NCBI GenBank assembly: GCA_964019135.1
Contig: OZ025249.1
Coordinates: 30,269,759 to 30,333,758, forward strand
DNA: 64,000 nucleotides
DNA from: Arenicola marina
Taxonomy: Eukaryota > Annelida > Polychaeta > Arenicolidae
Reading direction: 5' to 3'
The notes below the pieces were generated by a model, which was given only the letters and a program-made list of their open reading frames with translations, was not told where the DNA came from and did no database searches. Position numbers and translations under genes: made by a program. Below are positions 57,351 to 64,000 of the stretch, in pieces. Position 1 is the stretch's first letter, and every line of letters begins with the position of its first letter.

Positions 57351-59597
57351 ATGTCTAGATCAAATAAATGCCGCTATTTCAAGCACTATGACACCGAGAC
57401 GGGTGCGCCAGTAACCGCCCCTCTGGACACCGTTGAGGCGGTATCGGCCTGGTGCCCTGTCGGTGACGAGGCCTCGAGGGCCACGGCTCCCCGGCCCGCG
57501 GGGAGGCTGCCGCCCCGCGCCCGCACCCTGGTGTGCCACGACATGTTGGGAGGCTACACGGACGACCGCTTCGAGCAGGGCACTGGCAGCGACCAGTGCT
57601 ACCGCTTCTACAACTGGTCGGGGGTCGATGTGTTTGTGTACTTCAGCCACCATTTCGTTACCACCCCGCCGCCGTCCTGGGTAAACGCCGCCCATAATAA
57701 CGGTGTGCCGGTGCTGGGTACGCTCATAACGGAGTGGCAGGAGGGGCGGCTCAAAACCAATCAGTTCCTCGCTGATGAGGAAACGCGGAAGGGGTTTGTC
57801 AAACAGCTGGTCGCCATTACGATGTATTACGGATTCGATGGCTGGCTTATCAATATAGAAAACGAAGTCGACTTGGCCCAGGTGCCTTCTCTCTTGTCTT
57901 TCGTTGGAGATCTACGCGACGCTATGCATGAAGCCTTGCCGACGGCGTTGGTCTTGTGGTACGACAGTGTCACCCTGTCAGGGAAACTTTGCTGGCAGAA
58001 CCAACTTAACGCCCAAAACAAACCGTTTTTTGACTGCTCGGACGGCATCTTCCTGAACTATACGTGGACCGAGGAGAAAGTGAACCACTCGGCCCGGGAG
58101 GCGTCTGCAGTGGGCAGGCTTCACGATGTCTACCTCGGGGTCGATATTTTCGGTCGCGGGTGTCCAGGGGGAGGGGGCTACAACTCTTGTGAAGCCGTCA
58201 CCCACGGCCGGAGGGCCGACCTGTCCGTGGCGTTGTTCGCCCCAGGGTGGGTGTACGAGAAACTGGGCGTTCGGGATTTTACCCAGAATGAAAAACGTTT
58301 CTGGACTTTGCTGGCACCGCTGTGCGACACGCACAGAGAGAATCGCTGGCCACTCTGCACAACATTTTGCCAAGGCTGGGGGAAGGCGTTTTATTACTGC
58401 GGAAAACAGGTAGGCGGGCCCTGGACCAACCTGGCCCTGCAACAACTGCAGCCACGGGGACCCATCCATGGCTTGGACCACAACACGGACGATGGAGTTT
58501 GCGGCGGCGGGTCACTCTGGATACGTGCATCTCAGGCTGAGACCTACGTGACTCTGTTCACTTCTGACACTACATTAGACGAGAAGATTCACGTCACCTA
58601 CACTATCATGGCTGACTGTAAACATTTCGAGGTGGCGCTCGTCCTAGACACAGAGAATCCCGGAGGCGGCGAGACCTTCGTCCTGGGACCTATCAGCCGG
58701 GTCTCGCAGACTCTCGGGGAACGAGAACTACACGCAATCACCATGGTGACCGCAGCGCATGCGGGATCCGACGAGACATTGGGTCGAGAGCATGGCAAAG
58801 AGTACCTCTGTGGAGGATGGCAAACGCGGCACTACTCATTAAACCCCCCGGAGAAGACACAACTCAAATGCGTGTCCTTGCTCGTCCGGGCTGTGGACCC
58901 CGTGCCATCTCTCACATCCCGGCAAGATGACGAATCCGGAAATCTGCCCACGCCACACCCACTCGATGTCGGACGGGTCACTGCGCCAGACGATGTTGTA
59001 GATCCCTGCGAAGACTATTCTGAGGCAAGGCTGGAGTCGGGAAGCGAGATGTCGGCCAGTGGACCCGCAATGACGTCATCAATGCCGTCACCTCTTGGAG
59101 TTGCCCTTGGCAGCGTGCGCCTATTACGCGAAGCCGATGTCACGATGGTTCCCCAAATTTCTGGCCTTGCTTTGACGGAGCTCACCAGAGAGGTTCGCTC
59201 TGCTGACCCAAATGAAGCCGAGGACGGTCTTTCTGTCTTTTTGTCCTTGACCTTGACTTGGAGCTGTTCGCACCCCGTTGATTACTTCGTGGTGTTCTCG
59301 CGGGGACTCTCCCACCCGGACGACGCCTGGGGGCTGGTCGGGTGTACGCACGCCACAGCCTTCCGGATCAACCCCAGACGGACACCGGAGGCCCGCAGTG
59401 TCCTCTTCCGGATCCACCCTGTCTACCACGGCGGCAAGACTGTTCCGGATCACCTCCTGCCCACGCTGCGAGTCCTGGTGGACATCCAGACTTGGCTGGA
59501 TTCCCCGGAAGACTCACAAGAGCATCCCACGTTGTCGTATCCTCCTCGAGTGGATCCAGTACACGAGGTCGCTAGTCTTCTGTGTGAAATGAAATAA
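57351..59597 (+). CDS. ENGASE: Cytosolic endo-beta-N-acetylglucosaminidase (GH85), intronless
   Basis: ENGASE cleaves the chitobiose core of free N-glycans in the cytosol. The single 748-codon ORF begins at ATG 57351, the first ATG after an in-frame TGA at 57303. The GH85 domain spans most of the first 330 residues: TLVCHDMLGGYTDDRF, VDVFVYFSHHFVTTPPPSW, PVLGTLITEW and FDGWLINIENEVD. Asn168 and Glu170 of LINIE are the expected catalytic pair. LVLWYDSVT, VDIFGRG and SVALFAPGWVYE follow. The C-terminal half matches the beta-sandwich region of animal ENGASE. Length fits the family (about 740). AATAAA overlaps the stop at 59593. Absence of introns is unusual beside the many-exon neighbours and suggests intron loss or a functional retrocopy. 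No poly(A) remnant or target duplication was seen. Confidence 0.95.
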   Translation: MSRSNKCRYFKHYDTETGAPVTAPLDTVEAVSAWCPVGDEASRATAPRPAGRLPPRARTLVCHDMLGGYTDDRFEQGTGSDQCYRFYNWSGVDVFVYFSHHFVTTPPPSWVNAAHNNGVPVLGTLITEWQEGRLKTNQFLADEETRKGFVKQLVAITMYYGFDGWLINIENEVDLAQVPSLLSFVGDLRDAMHEALPTALVLWYDSVTLSGKLCWQNQLNAQNKPFFDCSDGIFLNYTWTEEKVNHSAREASAVGRLHDVYLGVDIFGRGCPGGGGYNSCEAVTHGRRADLSVALFAPGWVYEKLGVRDFTQNEKRFWTLLAPLCDTHRENRWPLCTTFCQGWGKAFYYCGKQVGGPWTNLALQQLQPRGPIHGLDHNTDDGVCGGGSLWIRASQAETYVTLFTSDTTLDEKIHVTYTIMADCKHFEVALVLDTENPGGGETFVLGPISRVSQTLGERELHAITMVTAAHAGSDETLGREHGKEYLCGGWQTRHYSLNPPEKTQLKCVSLLVRAVDPVPSLTSRQDDESGNLPTPHPLDVGRVTAPDDVVDPCEDYSEARLESGSEMSASGPAMTSSMPSPLGVALGSVRLLREADVTMVPQISGLALTELTREVRSADPNEAEDGLSVFLSLTLTWSCSHPVDYFVVFSRGLSHPDDAWGLVGCTHATAFRINPRRTPEARSVLFRIHPVYHGGKTVPDHLLPTLRVLVDIQTWLDSPEDSQEHPTLSYPPRVDPVHEVASLLCEMK

Positions 59598-59730
59598 AAT
59601 GAAATGCCGTATTTCCACACGATGAAAATTAAGTGATGCAATTCTGCCTACTATTGACAGCAACCTGGCGAAAGTCTCCTACAAGTATATATTACCGAAT
59701 ATTGGCTACTGAACCTGGAGAATGAACTCT

Positions 59731-60000
59731 TGAAGGTCCATTAGGACCGTCCCTGTGATGATCGTGCAATATGACATGGCAATATGAAGGACCATTAGGA
59801 CCGTCCCTGTGATGATCGTGCAATATGACATGGCAATATGAAGGACCATTAGGACCGTCCCTGTGATGATCGTGCAATATGACATGGCAATATGAAGGAC
59901 CATTAGGACCGTCCCTGTGATGATCGTGCAATATGACATGGCAATATGAAGGACCATTAGGACCGTCCCTGTGATGATCGTGCAATATGACATGGCAATA
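59731..60000. repeat. 54-bp tandem repeat, 5 copies, just 3' of ENGASE
   Basis: The unit starts tgaaggaccattaggaccgt and continues ccctgtgatgatcgtgcaat, then atgacatggcaata. Copies start at 59731, 59785, 59839, 59893 and 59947 and are almost identical, which implies recent expansion. Short open frames across it are repeat artefacts. Confidence 0.93.
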
Positions 60001-60165
60001 CCTATGTAATTATTGCTAACAATTGTGTTGCATTGACGGAAGTAAATATACACTGTTAAGTTTTGTGTTGCGCCGTTGTTTCATTTGGGGGTCACACGGT
60101 GGGGGTGGGGGGGGGGGTCAACCCCTGCAATGCTGAACAATATCCAGCGTGGATAGGCTTGTGGA

Positions 60166-60345
60166 TCAATCTACCCTAACGGCACGTGGATCGCGCCCCG
60201 CTGTGGTCATGTCTGTGTGGTCACAGGATAAAGATCACATATCCTTCGCAAAGAGTAGGGGGTTACTTCCGGAGTCATGGCTCCGCTCTTCCCTTCCTTC
60301 TTTCATTGACCTGATATGACCAGAATTGGTTAAAGCGTCCTGAAT
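60166..60345 (+). mobile_element. 5'-truncated tRNA-derived SINE
   Basis: Contains taacggcacgtggatcgcgc, then catgtctgtgtggtcacagg, ending in ggttaaagcgtcctgaata. It lacks the tRNA-like head. Confidence 0.75.
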
Positions 60346-60826
60346 ATGAAACCATACAACTATCTACCCTGATCGACCTCTGACGATATCCCTTAATTTA
60401 GTAGATGTTATATATAGGCGTATGTATAGGTCTACAGGAAGAAATGGGTTGAATTATGTTATCGGTAAACTCTATGTTTAATTTGTCAGAAGAATTTCAT
60501 GCTTTTGTTTGCGCGTCTTATTAAAGCCTCGTCGATGCTCGTAGCCCAAACCTGGCGATTTTGTCCAGTAACACGTGAAATTTCCCCCTTCCCATCCCGC
60601 GGCGACTCTCAGTGATTAATTCACAATTCAAAGCGTCCGGATTAAACGAAGCCTAGGACGCGGATTTTAACCGTGAAACAACCCAGATTCTCAACTGTAA
60701 GGTTGTACATGTTCCAAAATATGGGAAGATGTAAGTCATATAAGCCAACCATAAAACACAACAGTTGTAAACCTTTCCCTTCAAGTGTCTATCCTAAACC
60801 ATAAATTTAGAAAAAACAATCCTGAT

Positions 60827-61376
60827 GTGCGACGGCTCGTGGATCGGTGGTTCGCGCCTCGTTGTGGCCATGTCTGTGTGATGGCAGGATAAATATCCAG
60901 GGGACATGGCTCCACTTTCCCTTCCGGGGCTGGCGCGATAGCTCAGTGGGTTAGAGCGCTCGCATTGAATGCTCTGGCCACATGAGAGCCTAACGGCACA
61001 TGGATCGGTGGTTCGCGCCCCGCTGTGGTCATGTCTGTGTGGTCGCAGGATATAGATCCCATGTCTTTCTCCGCAAAGAGTAGGGGATTACCCCCGGGGA
61101 CATGGCTCCACTCTCCCTTCCGGGGCCGGCGCGATAGATCAGTGGGCTAGAGCGCTCGCATTGAGTGCGCTGGCCATCTGAGAGCCTAACGGCACGTGGA
61201 TCAGTGGTTCGAGCCCTGATGTGGTCATGTCTGTGTGATCGCAGGATAAAGATCTCCTGTCTTTCTCTGCAAAGCGTAGGGGGTTACCCCAGGGGACATG
61301 GCTCCACTCTCCCTTCATTCTCCCATTGACGCGATATGACCAAAGTGGTTACAGCGTCCTGAATAACCAACCAACC
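60827..61376 (+). mobile_element. Three tRNA-derived SINE units joined head to tail
   Basis: A truncated unit (60827-60924) is followed by a unit starting ggggctggcgcgatagctca at 60925, then another starting ggggccggcgcgatagatca at about 61121. Each repeats the A-box region, the B box (ggttcgcgccccg or ggttcgagccctg) and the core with caggataaagatc. Only the last unit ends with the full tail gcgtcctgaataaccaacca. This looks like nested insertion or unequal exchange between copies. Confidence 0.78.
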
Positions 61377-62111
61377 AACCTGATGTGCGACGCTAATGGC
61401 TTATATGCATTGGCCTTATGTTTTGCCTGAGAAGGGTACTTAATATAATGAGTTTGTTTTATCTTGACTCGTGAATTGAGAGGGGATCACCACCTACAGC
61501 CTAGCTCATTTGGCATGTCCGCAAAAACAGCCTTCCGTCAAGAAGAACAACTTAGGTAAACCAAAAAGAGGTTCGGTGGATCTCGTGAAAAACAATGAAA
61601 AATGATATAATTCACGAAGACGGAGTTCATGTGGATTGGTAGAGCGAATTTTAACTCTATTTTTTTATTTTATCTTATGTACCTATTATATATCGCAACG
61701 ACGTCTCATAACGATACTCGAGTAGTCACATTGGGATTCCTGCTAAATAAACCACCGCGCAAGTAATGGTAAAGTCAACTTCCTCCAACCATCGGCCAAT
61801 CGTATCCTCTGACGTGTAAGGACGCTCCCCCCTTCCCGGCCCCCCTACCCCTTTCCCAGTGTGCCTACTCCGCTCATCCGTTTTGGTCCGAGTGCCCGCC
61901 CCGCCCCCTTATGTCGTTTCATTTGGGGCAGACAGTGCCGCATTACGACGCCAAGTTTAGACCCATTTTACAATTTCAATGCGGCTATCCGACACTCCAG
62001 GGGCGGCTCTAGGGGGGTTCTCCGAGCACGCCCCCCCTCCCAAGCCGCTGACAAGTTTTCAGAGAGCACCCCCCCTCCCCCCTAGGCAAATTACTAGATC
62101 CGCCCCTGCAC

Positions 62112-62816
62112 TCTCATAATATATGGCCCAAGTGTAGCTCAGTGGGTTAGAGCGCCGCCTTGAGTGCTCTGGGGCCGTATTTATAATCGCCACTTAGGCT
62201 ACGTACGCCACTAGACTTAGTGCTAAGTGGAAGATTTGTCAAACGATTATCGGTTTTAAAATACATAAGTAGTCACCCCAAAAGTGGATTTTCTGAATTA
62301 AGAAAGTGCTAAAATTATATTGAAGACGATTTCGTAATCATGAGCACCACCACAAGGAGCTGGTGAGTCTAAGATGAAAACGCTCTTTTCGTGCGTAACT
62401 TACGAGGGGATTATGAATACGGCCCCATATGCCACCTGAAAGCCTAACGGCACGTGGATCGGTGGTTCGAGCCCCGCTGTGGCCATGTCTGTGTGGTCGC
62501 AGGATAAAGATCTCATGTCCTTTTTCGCAAAGCGTAGGGGTTACCCCCGGGGGCATGGCTCCACTCTCCCTTCCGGGGCCCGCTCAGTGGGCTAGAGCGC
62601 TCGGATTGAGTGCTCTGGCCACCTGAGAGCCTAACGGCACGTGGATCGGTGGTTCGCCCCGCGCTGTGGCCATTTCTGTGTGGTCGCAGGATAAAGATCC
62701 CATGTTTTTCTTCGTAAAGAGTAAAGGGTTACCCCGGGGACATGGCTTCACTCTCCCTTCCTTCTCCCATTGAGACGATATGACCAAAAGTGGTTACAGC
62801 GTAATGAATAACCAAC
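62112..62816 (+). mobile_element. Two tRNA-derived SINE units, the first interrupted by a MITE
   Basis: The head (gtgtagctcagtgggttaga) at 62133-62170 is split from its B-box half (62429-62576) by the foldback element at 62171-62426. A second unit follows at 62577-62816 and ends gcgtaatgaataaccaacca. Confidence 0.75.
62171..62426. mobile_element. 256-bp MITE inserted in a SINE
   Basis: The left end ggggccgtatttataatcgc and right end (gattatgaatacggcccc) are inverted repeats that continue imperfectly inward (cacttaggctacgtacg against cgtgcgtaacttacgag). The terminal GGnCCGTATT resembles the ends of the Harbinger-type element at 38725. The target duplication is unclear. Confidence 0.7.
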
Positions 62817-63423
62817 CAACCTGATGTGCGACGCTAATGCCTTATATACTTTGGCCTTATGTTTGGATTGATAGGAGTACTAATAATGAGTTTTTCTCTA
62901 TCTTGACTCGTGAATTAAGTCTTATCGTTGGGGGGGTGAGGTGGGGGGGGGGGGGGTCACCACCTTCAGCGTAGCTCAGTTGGCATGTGCGCAAATACAG
63001 CGTTCCGTCAAGAAGAACTTAGGTTAAAAAAAATGGAACGGTGGATCTCGAGATGAACAATTAAAAATTATATAATTCACGAAGACGGAGTTCATGCGGA
63101 CTGGTGAAGCGAATGTCAACGCTTTTATTGTATCTTATTGTACCTATTATATGTCGCAACGACGTCTAATAACGGTACTCGAGTAGTCACATTGGGATTC
63201 CTGCTAAATAAACCACCGCACAAGTAATGGTGAAGTCAACTTTCCCCCAACATCTGCCAATCGTATTCTCTGACATGTAAGGACTCTCCACCCTTCCCGG
63301 CCCCCCTACCCCTTTCCCAGTGTGTCTGCTTACTCCGCTCCTCCGTTTTGGTCCGACTGCCCGCCCCGCCCCCTTATGTCGTTTCATTTGGGCCAGACAG
63401 TGGCGCATTACGACGCCGGCGCC

Positions 63424-63493
63424 AGGAAGTCCGGCTTCCATGTTATAGTATCCCCGACAGACCCGAAATACAAAGCGTTAAAATACCAGATGT
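63424..63493 (+). other. Possible orphan exon in copy 2 of the right-end duplication
   Basis: After ggcgccag (an acceptor-like AG) the frame KSGFHVIVSPTDPKYKALKY followed by QMC is open and ends at a consensus donor (TGC/GTGAGT at 63494). The protein-like composition and the donor suggest an exon or an exon carried in a mobile element. No partner exon lies in the window and I do not recognise the family. Confidence 0.25.
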
Positions 63494-63816
63494 GCGTGAG
63501 TACTAAGTGAGCTGTACTGAACCTTAACCTTGCAGCTTATGTATTAATCACGCCAAGTACTTACCACAATAATATCGACTGTGTGGAGACGTTACATGGA
63601 AGATATAACGAGAAGTTTGGACCCATTTTACAATTTCAGTGCGGCTATCCGACACACAAGGGGCGGATCTTGGGGGCGGGTGTAGGGGGTTGCAACCGCC
63701 CCTTGGGAACCTGAACACCTGAACATATACTGTTAAAGTCGGGTTCTCCCAGTACGCCCCCCCCCCCCGCCCCCACTTAGCAAATTACTAGATCCGCCTC
63801 TGCACTCTCATAATAT

Positions 63817-64000
63817 ATATGGCCCAAGTGTAGCTCAATGAGTTAGAGCGCTCGCCTTTAGTGCTACCTGAGAGCCTAACGGCACGTGGATCGGTGGGTC
63901 GAGCCCCGCTGTGGCCATGTCTGTGTGGTCACAGGATAAAGATCTCATGTCCTTCTTCGTAAAGAGTAGGGGGTTACCCCCGGGGACATGGCTTCACTCT
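63817..64000 (+). mobile_element. tRNA-derived SINE running off the window end
   Basis: Head caagtgtagctcaatgagtt, B box gggtcgagccccgctgtgg and core caggataaagatctcatgtc are present. The 3' tail lies beyond the window. Confidence 0.78.

Larger units (their letters stand above)
61377..63850. repeat. Tandem segmental duplication, two diverged copies of about 1.4 kb
   Basis: Sequence from cctgatgtgcgacgctaatg at about 61378 recurs at about 62818. The two copies share the blocks tcttgactcgtgaatt, gtcaagaagaac, ttcacgaagacggagttcat, cgagtagtcacattgggatt, cctaccccttt and cattacgacgcc, and the closing SINE. Copy 2 has an extra segment of about 180 bp (63419-63610) absent from copy 1. Confidence 0.85.

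Noticed and set aside
57360..58530. Minus-strand and off-frame ORFs over ENGASE
   Set aside because: They are shadows of a GC-rich real coding sequence; the plus-strand frame has clear GH85 motifs.
60925..61060. Possible true tRNA gene (tagctcagtgggttagagcg and ggttcgcgcccc)
   Set aside because: A and B boxes are present, but the cloverleaf is imperfect and the sequence continues into a shared non-tRNA core repeated many times, so it is a SINE head.

Overview
This window is animal nuclear DNA: genes are split into short exons with GT-AG introns, no operons are visible, and the introns are full of minisatellites, SINEs, MITE-like elements and poly-C runs. I reconstructed four protein-coding genes by joining exons on phase. 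The best guess for the source is an invertebrate deuterostome, probably an amphioxus (Branchiostoma). That guess rests on the animal synaptic gene RIM, an nrf-6-type acyltransferase gene, and above all on minisatellites that straddle exon/intron boundaries, which I recall being described at the amphioxus Adh locus under the name 'mirages'. The species is inference.

Layout. 608-14089 (+): 3' two thirds of a RIM (regulating synaptic membrane exocytosis) gene, 16 exons encoding PDZ, C2A, linker and C2B, with its 5' end outside the window. 14090-18867: intergenic, with short repeats and relics. 18868-27971 (-): two exons of a probable ERICH1 homologue, separated by an intron that is almost wholly an 8.3 kb, 60-bp tandem array. 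27972-32819: intergenic, with two foldback elements. 32820-54809 (+): a complete 15-exon nrf-6-like ('nose resistant to fluoxetine') multipass acyltransferase of 790 residues. Its introns hold a 17-bp TGACGT-rich array, a 3-kb Harbinger-type element inserted in a SINE tail, and a 3.8 kb array of a 14-bp unit. 57351-59597 (+): an intact, intronless ENGASE (GH85) gene. 60.1-64 kb: clustered tRNA-derived SINEs and a tandem segmental duplication.

The most striking signal is shared by three introns in two unrelated genes on opposite strands. Each begins with a tandem array whose unit is a copy of the last 20-40 nt of the preceding exon plus the intron's first bases, including the 5' splice site. 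The arrays have unit lengths of 32, 61 and 60 bp and roughly 126, 10 and 138 copies. The real donor therefore sits beside many near-identical decoy donors, which points to a recurrent mechanism of minisatellite birth at exon ends.

The four genes have unrelated roles (vesicle priming at synapses, a putative nucleolar basic protein, membrane lipid/acyl transfer, cytosolic N-glycan release). I see no sign that they act together.
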